From assembly GCA_035290065.1 (NCBI GenBank), contig DATDVD010000119.1:1-18472 (forward strand): a DNA stretch of 18,472 nucleotides, written 5' to 3'. Numbering within the stretch: the first letter of the stretch is position 1; each line of letters begins with the position of its first letter. Under the pieces are notes generated by a model. It searched no databases. It was not told the origin of the DNA and saw only the letters and a list, made by a program, of their open reading frames with translations. Below are positions 6,985-15,485 of this stretch, in pieces. The DNA is from DATDVD01 sp035290065 (GTDB lineage Bacteria > Pseudomonadota > Gammaproteobacteria > Coxiellales > Coxiellaceae). The position numbers and the translations under genes are program-made.

Positions 6985-8379
6985 CTCCAAAAAAGCAAAC
7001 CCCTTAGCGTTTTTACGCTCACGATGATTAATATCATCGCCATTGATTCTCTTCGTAATTTACCCATGAATGCCACCTATGGTTTGTCCATCGGGTTTTA
7101 TTACCTATTAGGCGCCATTTTATTTTTAATTCCCACGGCTTTAATTACAGCTGAATTAGCCACTCACCATCCTCGCACTGGCGGAACCTATTTATGGGTG
7201 AAAGATGCCTTTGGCCCACGCTGGGGATTTGCGAATATTTGGTTGCAATGGATTTATAACGTTATTTGGTATCCTACCATTTTATCGTTTATTGCTGCTT
7301 CCGTAGCCTATTTAATCAATCCCGATCTTAGTGCCAACAAAACGTATATGGTCTCCATGATCATTGGGGTTTTTCTAGTTGCTACTTTTATTAATAGTTT
7401 TGGCATTCAAAACTCCGCACGCTTAAGCGTGGTAGGCGCCATTGTAGGCACGTTATTGCCGATGGCCTTTTTAATTGGATTAGCCTTTTATTGGTTGCAC
7501 GCCACCCACCCTGTAGCCACGCCCATTACCCTGCACGCCCTAGTACCGGATTTTTCACACCTGCCTAATTTGGCTTTTTTAGTGGTGATTTTGTTCAGCT
7601 TAATGGGATTAGAAATGTCAAGCGTGCATGCCGGAGACGTGGGAAATCCGAAAACCGATTATCCTAAAGCATTATGGTGGTCTTCTATTCTTATCGTTTT
7701 AACGTTGGTATTTTCTTCCAGCGCTATTGCCATTGTATTGCCTCCCAGCGCGATTAACATTGTGAGCGGTGTAAACGAAGCCTTTGCTGCCTTTTTACAG
7801 CAAGAGCATTTAAGCTGGGCCTTACCCATTGCAGTATTAATGATTATTTTAGGCGGGTTTGCCGGTATGTCGGCCTGGGTCATTGGACCCACCCGCGGTT
7901 TAATGGTGGCGGCTGAAGAGGGTTGTCTTCCCCACTGGTTTGCCCGAAAAAATCTTCGCGGTGCACCCATCACTGTGCTAATCGCTCAAGCGATTATCGT
8001 GTGTTTGCTCTGCACCTTATTTTATTTTTTCCAAGCTATTAGCACCGCGTATTGGGTTTTAAGCGATTTAACCGCGCAATTAGCTTTAGTCTATTATATT
8101 ATTTTATTTGCAGCCGCGATTCGCTTACGTTACAAAACCCCTGTACTAGAGCATGCGTATCGCATTCCGTTTGGAAATGTAGGCATTTGGGTGGTGGGAT
8201 TGGTGGGCATTACTACCTGTGTGGTAGCCATTATTTTAGGCTTTTTAATTCCTGCCGATGTGCCTGTTGATCACCGATCCCTCTATGAGTGGACCCTAAT
8301 TTTAGGCATGGTAATTTTCTTTGCTCTGCCTTTTTTGATCTACTCAGCGGTCAAAAGAACGCCTAGCTTAGAGGGATAA
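6970..8379 (+). CDS. APC-superfamily amino acid transporter (glutamate/GABA antiporter-like)
   Basis: The 469-residue inner-membrane protein has about 12 hydrophobic helices. The N-terminus KPLSVFTLTMINIIAIDSLR followed by NLP is the conserved first helix of the GadC-like branch of the APC superfamily. The segment ELATHHPRTGGTYLWVKDAFG holds the PxxGGxY-like loop between helices 2 and 3. LMGLEMSSVHAGDVGNPKTDYPKA (about 215-240) and IGPTRGLMVAAEEGCLPHWF (about 300-320) are further family signatures. The amino acid carried cannot be told; Legionella and Coxiella have many paralogues. The first ATG is needed to keep helix 1 whole, although it has no ribosome-binding site. The 3' end overlaps by 12 bp the convergent gene ending at 8368. 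Confidence 0.88.
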   Translation: MAGIQLQKSKPLSVFTLTMINIIAIDSLRNLPMNATYGLSIGFYYLLGAILFLIPTALITAELATHHPRTGGTYLWVKDAFGPRWGFANIWLQWIYNVIWYPTILSFIAASVAYLINPDLSANKTYMVSMIIGVFLVATFINSFGIQNSARLSVVGAIVGTLLPMAFLIGLAFYWLHATHPVATPITLHALVPDFSHLPNLAFLVVILFSLMGLEMSSVHAGDVGNPKTDYPKALWWSSILIVLTLVFSSSAIAIVLPPSAINIVSGVNEAFAAFLQQEHLSWALPIAVLMIILGGFAGMSAWVIGPTRGLMVAAEEGCLPHWFARKNLRGAPITVLIAQAIIVCLLCTLFYFFQAISTAYWVLSDLTAQLALVYYIILFAAAIRLRYKTPVLEHAYRIPFGNVGIWVVGLVGITTCVVAIILGFLIPADVPVDHRSLYEWTLILGMVIFFALPFLIYSAVKRTPSLEG

Positions 8380-8973
8380 AGCCGTGGGTGAAAAAGGGGC
8401 TCCCCCCGCTGAAGGCATGGGGCTTTTAAGCGAACTGCCGACGGGGCTCCTATCTGGACTTCCTCCCACAGTGGTCGAACTGCAGCTGGTAGAAGTTGAG
8501 CGAAGGCGTTCCAATGGTGGTTTTCTTTCCGTTAATTTCTCTTCTTCCTCTTCTAGCAAACAGGTTTCATCATAGTGAGGATTAGTATATTCCCGCCCGA
8601 TGAACACCAGTTCGCATCCTACGATTCTAACCCCTGTAATAAAATGGATTGTTTTCATTTGTGAAGGCTCCTCACAGGCATAATCCCCTTCCACTACCCG
8701 CGCCGGATAAGATTTTTCCTGCTGAACATTCACATCCATCCCTACCACCATAAATGCATACCCCCACCGCCAAGTTGTATCGGCTAACACCCCTGTTATT
8801 GCCCCTAAGGAGTCAAAACAATAAACTGAAGCGCCGGGAGACGCTATTTGGTGGGAAAGCTCCAAAAAAACCCTTTTAAAATCAGAGCGTCTGAGTGCTT
8901 CTTCGTCTCGAGTGTTAACCCGAAGTAAGAAATAACGCAGCTCAGGTTTTTCAGGAATCGGCATCAAAGGCAT
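8368..8973 (-). CDS. Unrecognised 201-residue protein; candidate Dot/Icm effector
   Basis: Family not recognised. Residues 1-135 look like a compact mixed alpha/beta domain (ELRYFLLRVNTRDEEALRRS, then alternating hydrophobic strands and four Cys). An acidic run LLEEEEEKL follows near residues 140-148, then a low-complexity Ser/Pro/Gly-rich tail of about 50 residues with little hydrophobic content. A Glu-rich patch ahead of a flexible C-terminus is often seen in Dot/Icm substrates. ATG at 8971-8973 has only a weak GAG upstream. The gene has a PmrA-like promoter and lies between dnaJ and the transporter, overlapping the latter tail to tail. Coding is supported by frame length and by the promoter at the right distance. 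Function is unknown. Confidence 0.72.
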   Translation of the reverse strand: MPLMPIPEKPELRYFLLRVNTRDEEALRRSDFKRVFLELSHQIASPGASVYCFDSLGAITGVLADTTWRWGYAFMVVGMDVNVQQEKSYPARVVEGDYACEEPSQMKTIHFITGVRIVGCELVFIGREYTNPHYDETCLLEEEEEKLTERKPPLERLRSTSTSCSSTTVGGSPDRSPVGSSLKSPMPSAGGAPFSPTALSL

Positions 8974-9005
8974 AGTTTATATCTCAACTTAATTGTTAAA
9001 ATACT

Positions 9006-9038
9006 ACTATAACCCATTTATATTAATAGAATATTAAA
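9006..9038 (-). promoter_or_regulatory. PmrA-like promoter of the gene starting at 8973
   Basis: Minus strand: TTAATATT (9037-9030), 3 bp, TTAATATA (9026-9019), 7 bp, -10 TATAGT (9011-9006). Half-site period is 11 bp and the layout equals that of three other unknown genes in the window. The predicted leader is about 26 nt. It is the best match of the four to the tandem cTTAATatT consensus. Confidence 0.6.
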
Positions 9039-9059
9039 AAATCACTGAGGTAATAAAAA

Positions 9060-9110
9060 TAAGTCACCTGGCTTAAACCACGCGAAAATCCAGGAACCTT
9101 TTTTATTTAA
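9060..9110 (-). terminator. Possible weak terminator after dnaJ
   Basis: On the minus strand, CCTGG and CCAGG can pair around an 18-nt loop (9094-9067), followed within a few bases by TTATTTTTATT. The stem is only five perfect pairs, so this is tentative. On the plus strand the same stem is followed by AACC and six T. Confidence 0.3.
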
Positions 9111-10233
9111 AAAATGACCTTAACTGAGTAAAAAAGTTGGTCGAATGGGGATGGTGTTTCTCGGGGCTTGTTTGAAGAGAAGCCTCCCATTGCTCCAGTA
9201 ATTTTCGCTGTTCTTCCGTCAGTTTTGCAGGTGTCTCAACCGTCACATGGCAGAGCATATCGCCTTGCCCGCCTCGAACGCCTTTCACACCCTTCCCTCG
9301 CAACCGAAATACGCGACCGGATTGCGTTTCCGCCGGAATTTTTAAGCTAACTTTGCCATCAAAGGTAGGAATGGTAATCTCGCCCCCTAAAGCAGCCACT
9401 GAAAAACTAATGGGGATTTCCAAATGAAGATCATTGCCATCCCGATGAAAAAGAGGGTGTTTTCGAACATGAATTTGTACGTATAAATCTCCCGGCGGCG
9501 CACCATTCATACCAGCTTCGCCTTCACCACTTAAGCGAATGCGATCCCCCGTATCCACGCCAGCAGGGATTTTAACCGATAACGTTTTGCTTTCTTTCAC
9601 ACGTCCTTGGCCGTGACACGTGCTGCAAGGATCTTTAATAATTTTTCCTGTACCATGGCATTTGGAACACGGTTGCTGCATCGCAATAAATCCATGCTGA
9701 ATACGCATATGACCCGAACCATGGCAGGTATCACAGGTGACAGGCCCGCTGTCCTTTTTAGCGCCGCTGCCATGACAGGTTTTACAGCCCACCCAGGTGG
9801 GAATGTGAATGGTTTTACCCATGCCATGAATGGCTTCTTCTAACGGTAAATCTACTTCATAGGCTAAATCCGCCCCTCGTTGCGGACCACGAGAGCGACC
9901 ACCACGACTCCCGCCAAAAATATCCCCGAAAATATCGCCTAAATCCCCGAAAATATCGCCGACATCCCCAAATCCTCCAAAACCACCCGGCCCGCCGGAG
10001 GCATTCAATCCTTCATGGCCCATTTGGTCATAGATTTTTCGTTTTTGAGGATCGGAAAGAACGGCATAAGCCTCTTGCACTTCCTTAAATTGGGCTTCCG
10101 CTTCTTTATTGTCCGGATTGCGATCTGGATGGTGCTTCATTGCCAGTTTACGATACGCTTTTTTTAAATCTGCTTCGTTAACACCGCGTGAAACGCCTAA
10201 GACTTCATAATAATCCCGTTTTTTGGAGGCCAT
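9103..10233 (-). CDS. dnaJ: Chaperone DnaJ (Hsp40)
   Basis: The 376-residue co-chaperone stimulates the DnaK ATPase and delivers unfolded clients. The J domain covers residues 1-70 with the HPD motif in KHHPDRNPD (about 34-36). A Gly/Phe region with repeated GDIFGD units spans about 75-115. Four zinc-binding CxxCxGxG motifs follow (CKTCHGSG, CDTCHGSG, CSKCHGTG, CSTCHGQG), so this is a full type I DnaJ. The C-terminal substrate domains end in a divergent tail. It follows dnaK after 128 bp that hold a REPIN and shows no promoter of its own, so it is probably cotranscribed from the dnaK promoter with reduced or altered read-through. The ribosome-binding site is weak. Confidence 0.98.
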   Translation of the reverse strand: MASKKRDYYEVLGVSRGVNEADLKKAYRKLAMKHHPDRNPDNKEAEAQFKEVQEAYAVLSDPQKRKIYDQMGHEGLNASGGPGGFGGFGDVGDIFGDLGDIFGDIFGGSRGGRSRGPQRGADLAYEVDLPLEEAIHGMGKTIHIPTWVGCKTCHGSGAKKDSGPVTCDTCHGSGHMRIQHGFIAMQQPCSKCHGTGKIIKDPCSTCHGQGRVKESKTLSVKIPAGVDTGDRIRLSGEGEAGMNGAPPGDLYVQIHVRKHPLFHRDGNDLHLEIPISFSVAALGGEITIPTFDGKVSLKIPAETQSGRVFRLRGKGVKGVRGGQGDMLCHVTVETPAKLTEEQRKLLEQWEASLQTSPEKHHPHSTNFFTQLRSFFK

Positions 10234-10262
10234 GTATGCTCACTTCTCTATCGATTAACCCC

Positions 10263-10346
10263 GTAGGGGCCGACCGTGGTCGGCCCGTCCGTACGCAACA
10301 ATAAATCTTGTGCAATGTTCCCGGGCAGACCACGGTCTGCCCCTAC
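10263..10346. repeat. REPIN between dnaK and dnaJ (10263-10286 and 10323-10346)
   Basis: The forward REP has a third stem version, GGGCCGACC/GGTCGGCCC, where an A-T pair of the common stem is replaced by C-G on both arms. The reversed REP has the common GACC/GGTC stem. The spacer (CAACAATAAATCTTGTGCAA) is nearly the same as in the REPIN at 15566. It begins 16 bp after the dnaK stop, inside a probable operon, where hairpins can protect the upstream mRNA or dampen expression of the downstream gene. Confidence 0.85.
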
Positions 10347-10361
10347 ATTATTTTTATTGCA

Positions 10362-12281
10362 TTATTTATTTTTATCGTCATCCTTTACTTCTTCAAACTC
10401 GGCGTCTACAGCATCATTGCTCTTGGTTTCTGCAGAGGCTTGCGCACCACCCGGTTGATCGGATTTTTGTTTATAGGCGCGTTCAACCACTTTACCGGAG
10501 GCTTCCGTTAACGCTTGGGTTTTCGCATCAATCGCGTCTTTGTCATTGCTTTTCACCACCTCTTTCAACTCAGAAATAGCGGTTTCAATAGCTTTTCGTT
10601 CCTCATCCGTCACGTCTTTTAAATCCTTCATGGATTTTTCAACGGCGTGAATCATGTTATCCGCTTGGTTTCTGGCATCTGCCAATTCGTGGAATTTTTT
10701 ATCTTCCTCTTTATTGGCTTCTGCATCTTTCACCATTTTTTCAATTTCCGCATCGTTTAACCCCGTCGAGGCTTTAATCACAATGGATTGCTCTTTACCC
10801 GTCGCTTTATCTTTCGCCGACACATGCAAAATACCGTTCGAATCGATATCAAACGTAACCTCAATTTGAGGGGTGCCACGAGAAGCCGGAGGAATATCGC
10901 TTAAATCGAAACGGCCCAATGATTTATTCGCCGAGGCCATTTCGCGCTCCCCTTGCAACACATGCACGGTTACAGCCGTTTGATTATCATCAGCCGTTGA
11001 AAACACTTGTTGTGCTTTGGTAGGAATCGTCGTGTTTTTCTCAATTAATTTCGTCATCACACCGCCTAAGGTCTCAATCCCCAAAGACAAAGGAGTAACG
11101 TCTAATAATAAAATATCTTTCACTTCACCGGATAACACGCCGCCTTGAATCGCAGCACCAACGGCTACTGCTTCATCGGGGTTTACATCATGTCGCGGTT
11201 CTTTACCAAAAAACTTTTTCACGGTTTCTTGAACTTTCGGCATACGCGTTTGACCACCGACTAAAATAACTTCTTGCACTTCGGAAGCAGAAAGGCCTGC
11301 ATCTTTAAGCGCAATTTTGCACGGTTCAACGGTGCGCTCAATCAAGGCTTCCACTAACGATTCCAATTTCGCACGCGTTACTTGGATATTAAGGTGCTTA
11401 GGACCAGAGGCATCTGCCGTAATATACGGTAAATTTACATCCGTCTGTTGAGTAGAAGACAATTCAATTTTCGCTTTTTCGGCCGCTTCTTTTAATCGTT
11501 GTAAGGCTAAGGGATCGTTTTTCAAATCGACGCCATTGTCTTTTTTAAATTCTTCCACCAAATAATCAATTAAACGGAGATCAAAATCTTCACCGCCTAA
11601 GAACGTATCACCGTTAGTCGCTAACACTTCAAATTGGTGTTCGCCATCCACTTCTGCAATCTCGATAATGGAAATATCAAAGGTACCCCCGCCTAAGTCG
11701 TACACAGCGATTTTTCGATCGCCGCCTTTTTTATCTAATCCATAAGCTAAAGCAGCTGCCGTAGGCTCGTTGATAATTCGTTTGACATTTAATCCTGCAA
11801 TTTTTCCAGCATCTTTCGTCGCTTGCCGTTGTGAATCATTAAAATACGCAGGAACCGTAATAACGGCATCGGTGACTTTTTCGCCCAAATATTTTTCGGC
11901 GGTTTCTTTCATTTTAATTAATATTTGTGCGGATACTTGTTGAGGTGCTAATTTTTCACCACCTGCTGTTTCTACCCATGCATCTCCATTGTCCGCTTTA
12001 ATAATTTTAAACGGCGCAATTTTCAAATCTTTTTGCACTTCTTTATCGGTAAATTTTCGTCCGATTAATCGTTTGACGGCATAAAATGTATCTTTAGCAT
12101 TGGTCACCGCTTGACGGCGCGCCGGATCACCCACCAATCGTTCTCCCCCTTTGGTATAGGCCACGACAGACGGCGTCGTATTTTTTCCTTCCGCATTGGG
12201 AATTACTTTAGCATTTTTCCCTTCCATCACCGCCACGCACGAGTTTGTTGTTCCTAAATCGATACCAATCACTTTGCCCAT
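10362..12281 (-). CDS. dnaK: Chaperone DnaK (Hsp70)
   Basis: The 639-residue, ATP-driven chaperone has the normal size. The nucleotide-binding domain starts with GKVIGIDLGTTNSCVAVMEG. It contains VPAYFNDSQRQATKDAGKIA, the linker-helix segment RIINEPTAAALAYG, the phosphate-2 loop YDLGGGTFDISIIE and VGGQTRMPKVQ. The conserved linker DILLLDVTPLSLGIET joins it to the beta-sandwich substrate domain and helical lid, ending with the EEVKDDDK-type tail. It is driven by a sigma-32-type promoter just beyond the ankyrin gene's stop. GAGG upstream of ATG is the ribosome-binding site. In many relatives dnaK follows grpE directly; here about 3.7 kb separates them. Confidence 0.99.
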   Translation of the reverse strand: MGKVIGIDLGTTNSCVAVMEGKNAKVIPNAEGKNTTPSVVAYTKGGERLVGDPARRQAVTNAKDTFYAVKRLIGRKFTDKEVQKDLKIAPFKIIKADNGDAWVETAGGEKLAPQQVSAQILIKMKETAEKYLGEKVTDAVITVPAYFNDSQRQATKDAGKIAGLNVKRIINEPTAAALAYGLDKKGGDRKIAVYDLGGGTFDISIIEIAEVDGEHQFEVLATNGDTFLGGEDFDLRLIDYLVEEFKKDNGVDLKNDPLALQRLKEAAEKAKIELSSTQQTDVNLPYITADASGPKHLNIQVTRAKLESLVEALIERTVEPCKIALKDAGLSASEVQEVILVGGQTRMPKVQETVKKFFGKEPRHDVNPDEAVAVGAAIQGGVLSGEVKDILLLDVTPLSLGIETLGGVMTKLIEKNTTIPTKAQQVFSTADDNQTAVTVHVLQGEREMASANKSLGRFDLSDIPPASRGTPQIEVTFDIDSNGILHVSAKDKATGKEQSIVIKASTGLNDAEIEKMVKDAEANKEEDKKFHELADARNQADNMIHAVEKSMKDLKDVTDEERKAIETAISELKEVVKSNDKDAIDAKTQALTEASGKVVERAYKQKSDQPGGAQASAETKSNDAVDAEFEEVKDDDKNK

Positions 12282-12360
12282 GATTAACCTCTTGTTTCTT
12301 AATTAAATTAGGTGAGTGGCGAGCCTGAAGAGCTCTCTTTTTAACCACTGTGTAGAGAGA

Positions 12361-12388
12361 AGATGGGGATGCTTAAGAAAATTTCAAG
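12361..12388 (-). promoter_or_regulatory. Sigma-32 (RpoH) heat-shock promoter of dnaK
   Basis: Minus strand: CTTGAAA (12388-12382), 13-bp spacer, CCCCATCT (12368-12361). This equals the RpoH consensus (CTTGAAA, 13-14 bp, CCCCATnT). The predicted leader is about 73 nt. It starts 8 bp past the stop of the ankyrin gene, so dnaK does not depend on read-through from it. Confidence 0.85.
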
Positions 12389-12396
12389 GGAAGAAG

Positions 12397-14409
12397 TTAA
12401 GCACGGGCTACAGGAGAACCACCGGCACCTACTGCACTGGCTGCAGCAGGAGGAGCACAAGTATCTACCGCACTAGCTGCAGCAAGAGCAAGAGCAAGAG
12501 CAGGAGCAGGAGCAGGAGCAGGAGCACTACCAGCCTCTGCACGAGCTGCTGCTCTAGCACCCGAAGAAGCCTCAAAAAACCCAGCTCGACAACGTAGCGC
12601 GCCCCTAACACGCAAAGGAAGCGTATCTGCTAATGCACTTCCAAAAAACATTTGTATAGCCTGCTCCTGGTTTTGAGCGTCAAGATCAGCCTTGAGAGAA
12701 TCTCGGGGTATCCCAATTAACACATGCCTTTCCTGAAAATATCGATGGGTGTACGCCAGCAAATTCGAGATGTCTTGTGGGCTGAGGTGAGCACCCCGAT
12801 TATGCAGTAGAGTAGCTACTTCCACGTTTACTGGCCCTAGAGCAAATCCGTAGGCGGTTCGATCATAATCATCGCGGGCATTATTGCTACCACGACTATT
12901 AATAGGAACGCCCCAATTCAAGAGCATTTCTACTATCTCCAAATAGCCAGAACGAGCCGCATCAATTAAAAGCAATGTGCCAAGCTCGGAAAATAATAGT
13001 TCCCTAAAACCATACGTTTCAACCAAAAGCCGCAACATAGCGGGCTGATTGCCCGCTACCGCTCGCGTAAGTAAACTCCCCGCTTCCGCTTCGTAATCAG
13101 CCCCTTGGCCAATTAAAAATCGAAAAATAGCTTCATGCCCGTTTTGAACGGCACACTCCAAAGCGGTATCACCATAATTGTTTTTCAAAGTAGGCAATGT
13201 TTCAGAGGTAATGCCCGAATAAGACCACAACAATTGAAAAATATCCCAATGGCCGCATGAAATACTAAACAGCAAAGGAGAAGTCTTAGCCTCATCCGCT
13301 CTTTCTAAAAGTTCCGGCCACCTTTCCAATACCCACCACACCATGTCGATTTTACCACTGGCAATAGCGTAGTGTAACAAGGTATAGTCTTCGGAATCTT
13401 TTGCATTTATATCAAAACCACTCTGCGTAGAAAGATATTGCACCGCCTCGACACGCCCTCCAAAAGCGGCAGCCATAGCAAGATTAAGTGCCCCCAGAGG
13501 TGGGGTAACGCTTATTCTTCTTGTTTCTAACAAAATGCGAAGGGGTTCCATTTTTCCTAAATAAGCCGCATAAAAAGCTGCTTCCATTTTGTTGGTTTTA
13601 CTGAACATAAGGGGAGAAGAAGGTAGGCTAATTTCAACGATACGATGGGGATTAAAACGAAGGTTTCTTATCAACAAATTGGCTCTCTCGTCTCCTGCTT
13701 TTAACCAATGGGTATAAGAACGGTAAAAGGCATCCTCTTCCTTCTCAATCGATGGAGGAACAGGTCGCTTCACATGAGAAAATGCCCACTGTGTCAATAA
13801 ATCCAAGGTACGAAGGGCACGCCTTTCAAAGAAACGTCTTTTATCGGCATGCGCTTCATCAAGCTCAAAACCCACGCCTATTTGTGTTCGTATGTGGGCA
13901 TAGCAATTCAAAAAATACGCGTGAGTTCCTTGTGGATTTCGTTTTAAGACAGTCTCATAAGTTTGTAACAGTTGTTCGAGGAGAGGAAAATGATACCCGT
14001 ACGCTGATATTCCAACAGCATTTAACACCGTGTCGAACAAAATATTTTCGCGCAATCGTTCGGATTCTCCACTTAATCGAGTGGATTCAATTAAGAATTG
14101 GATTTCTTTGAAAGGAGCACGAAGTTGGCACGCTAATCCCACCGGTGTGAGCTCTCTATATCTTTCGCTCTCTGTCGCCACATTTTTGTTTAGCTTAAAA
14201 CGCCCCGCCGGGTCCGTTAAAAACCGCACATACGCCCATTCCCGTTGTAAAATAGCTACATGTACAAGAGTAAGGCCTGCATATTGGCCTTCGCGTATAC
14301 GTTGATAGGAATCCACTCTGCCTGGATTTGCATCTAAAAAATCGATAGCCGCTGCAATATTGCCTTGTGCACAAATCTCGTTAAATCTTTCATTAAAGAC
14401 CCTTGACAT
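12397..14409 (-). CDS. Ankyrin-repeat protein with Ala/Pro/Leu-rich tail; candidate Dot/Icm effector
   Basis: The 670-residue protein has no signal peptide. The first third has two ankyrin-like helices pairs (GLTLVHVAILQREWAYVRFL; ELTPVGLACQLRAPFKEIQF). The centre, about residues 275-560, holds roughly eight repeats, clearest in YTLLHYAIASGKIDMVWWVL, GDTALECAVQNGHEAIFRFL and LLLIDAARSGYLEIVEMLLN. Ankyrin repeats bind protein partners. After a linker, the last 50 or so residues are almost only Ala, Pro, Leu, Gly and Ser, part of them encoded by a hexanucleotide array. AGAGG five bases before ATG supports the start. It has its own PmrA-like promoter and stands with the 295-codon gene between grpE and dnaK. 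Ankyrin proteins are frequent T4SS effectors in Legionella and Coxiella. Secretion and target are inferred, not seen. Confidence 0.88.
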   Translation of the reverse strand: MSRVFNERFNEICAQGNIAAAIDFLDANPGRVDSYQRIREGQYAGLTLVHVAILQREWAYVRFLTDPAGRFKLNKNVATESERYRELTPVGLACQLRAPFKEIQFLIESTRLSGESERLRENILFDTVLNAVGISAYGYHFPLLEQLLQTYETVLKRNPQGTHAYFLNCYAHIRTQIGVGFELDEAHADKRRFFERRALRTLDLLTQWAFSHVKRPVPPSIEKEEDAFYRSYTHWLKAGDERANLLIRNLRFNPHRIVEISLPSSPLMFSKTNKMEAAFYAAYLGKMEPLRILLETRRISVTPPLGALNLAMAAAFGGRVEAVQYLSTQSGFDINAKDSEDYTLLHYAIASGKIDMVWWVLERWPELLERADEAKTSPLLFSISCGHWDIFQLLWSYSGITSETLPTLKNNYGDTALECAVQNGHEAIFRFLIGQGADYEAEAGSLLTRAVAGNQPAMLRLLVETYGFRELLFSELGTLLLIDAARSGYLEIVEMLLNWGVPINSRGSNNARDDYDRTAYGFALGPVNVEVATLLHNRGAHLSPQDISNLLAYTHRYFQERHVLIGIPRDSLKADLDAQNQEQAIQMFFGSALADTLPLRVRGALRCRAGFFEASSGARAAARAEAGSAPAPAPAPALALALAAASAVDTCAPPAAASAVGAGGSPVARA
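12478..12525 (-). repeat. In-frame hexanucleotide array in the ankyrin gene
   Basis: On the coding strand about four GCTCCT units are followed by about three GCTCTT units, encoding Ala-Pro repeats and then Ala-Leu repeats. Because the unit is 6 bp, slippage would change the tail length without a frameshift. Confidence 0.75.
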
Positions 14410-14441
14410 AAAAACCTCTTCTTGAATTTTGCGATGGAGGT

Positions 14442-14474
14442 AGGATACAAGAGTTTTATTAAGGCAATATTAAA
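14442..14474 (-). promoter_or_regulatory. PmrA-like promoter of the ankyrin gene
   Basis: Minus strand: TTAATATT (14473-14466), 3 bp (GCC), TTAATAAA (14462-14455), 7 bp, -10 TATCCT (14447-14442). Here the second half-site also has the consensus leading C. Half-site period 11 bp; predicted leader about 25 nt, which contains the AGAGG ribosome-binding site. Confidence 0.6.
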
Positions 14475-14552
14475 AATTATTCAATCACTTTTACGTTTAA
14501 CGCTCATCTCGCCTCCAATTTTCAGCGAGAATTGTATCTTAATTCCTCCTCA

Positions 14553-14579
14553 AAGTGGTCTGAATTTTGCCCACCACTT
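14553..14579 (-). terminator. Possible hairpin terminator after the 295-codon gene
   Basis: AAGTGGT (14553-14559) and ACCACTT (14573-14579) form a perfect 7-bp stem with a 13-nt loop, starting 10 bp past the stop codon. No T run follows on the minus strand, so it would not be a classical intrinsic terminator. A second stem, TCTCGC (14507-14512) with GCGAGA (14525-14530), lies further on. Confidence 0.3.
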
Positions 14580-14588
14580 CAGAATACC

Positions 14589-15476
14589 TTAAAGCCCAGG
14601 CCTTGGATTGAACTGGTTTTGATTGAGGGCATTGAGAATTTTGCTTTCTAAGCGCTCCAATTTTTCCCGATACGAGCGACCAAAGGCCATGCTTTTAGTG
14701 GATTCTGCGTCTTTGCCATGGTGTTCGTCTTGCTGGCTGACTAAGCCTTTTTCTAAGGCTTCTTCGTCGTGATCTTGCATAAAGCTTAAATCTTGCGTTT
14801 CAAAGCTATCCGGTTCCATAGAACCAGCCCCGGATGTGCCCAACCCTAGCGATTGGGTATCCGAATGTTCTTGCTTAGGCTGAATGCCTGCTTCGGCTTT
14901 TTTTGCTTGAATATACTGATACAACTGGGCCAATTCATTTTTAGTAAGATTGCCGTGTTTCATTAAGTGATCAATGGCATCGGCATCCAGATGACCCTTA
15001 AGCAAATCATTCACAGCGCCTTGTAAATGTTTAAACCGTCTTCCCATGCGAGCGCTTCGATCGCCCGATCCACCGCCTTCACCGCCTTCTTCCTCTTCCA
15101 CTTTTTTGGCTTGTTTGGCAGAGCTTAGCGAAACCACATTGCCACGTGACGCCTCTCGAGGAGCCTGCTTTTTTTCTTCTTGTGTTTCTTTGATCCAATC
15201 GAGCTGGGCTTTAAATTGCAAATACAAACGAAAGGTAACATCGTCACCGGATTTTAAAAAATATTCTGCAACAGGTTTTGAGAGTTGTTGGTATTGTTCA
15301 ATTAATTCATCTAATTTTCGAGTATTTTGTACTGCATGAAAATCCGTCACATTACCCTGTGTGGCTTTCTCGTGCCGCGCGCGTCGACGTTCTTCCAACA
15401 ATACCTTCAATTCCTGCATAATATGCTTAACGGATGAGGGTACGTCCATGTGTTTCATGAAAAAATGTTCGCTCAT
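14589..15476 (-). CDS. Unrecognised charged, coiled-coil-like protein; candidate Dot/Icm effector
   Basis: The 295-residue protein is very hydrophilic, with no signal peptide or membrane helix. Residues 15-110 are helical and rich in Glu, Arg, Lys and Gln (VKHIMQELKVLLEERRRARH). A Lys/Glu block with KKVEEEEGGEGGGSGD near 125-140 looks like a hinge. A second helical part (about 145-195) is followed by an acidic, Ser/Gln-rich segment and a last amphipathic helix (SYREKLERLESKILNALNQN). I recognise no family. The first ATG would leave only about 3 nt of leader behind its -10, and no ribosome-binding site precedes it. The in-frame ATGs at 15458 and 15449 are possible starts. It has a PmrA-like promoter and is next to the ankyrin gene. 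A secreted substrate is a plausible inference. Confidence 0.78.
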   Translation of the reverse strand: MSEHFFMKHMDVPSSVKHIMQELKVLLEERRRARHEKATQGNVTDFHAVQNTRKLDELIEQYQQLSKPVAEYFLKSGDDVTFRLYLQFKAQLDWIKETQEEKKQAPREASRGNVVSLSSAKQAKKVEEEEGGEGGGSGDRSARMGRRFKHLQGAVNDLLKGHLDADAIDHLMKHGNLTKNELAQLYQYIQAKKAEAGIQPKQEHSDTQSLGLGTSGAGSMEPDSFETQDLSFMQDHDEEALEKGLVSQQDEHHGKDAESTKSMAFGRSYREKLERLESKILNALNQNQFNPRPGL

Positions 15477-15485
15477 GGTTTTTTA

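Noticed and set aside
8384..8575. Plus-strand frame of 63 codons right after the transporter stop
   Set aside because: It is the complement of the low-complexity tail of the 201-residue gene, which has a longer frame and a promoter; the short frame has neither.
8890..8905. GAGTGCTT resembling a CIRCE half-site
   Set aside because: It lies inside the coding region of the 201-residue protein and has no TTAGCACTC partner.
12316..12597. Plus-strand frame rich in Arg-Ser repeats
   Set aside because: It is the reverse reading of the GCTCYT array of the ankyrin gene plus the dnaK promoter region; low complexity only.
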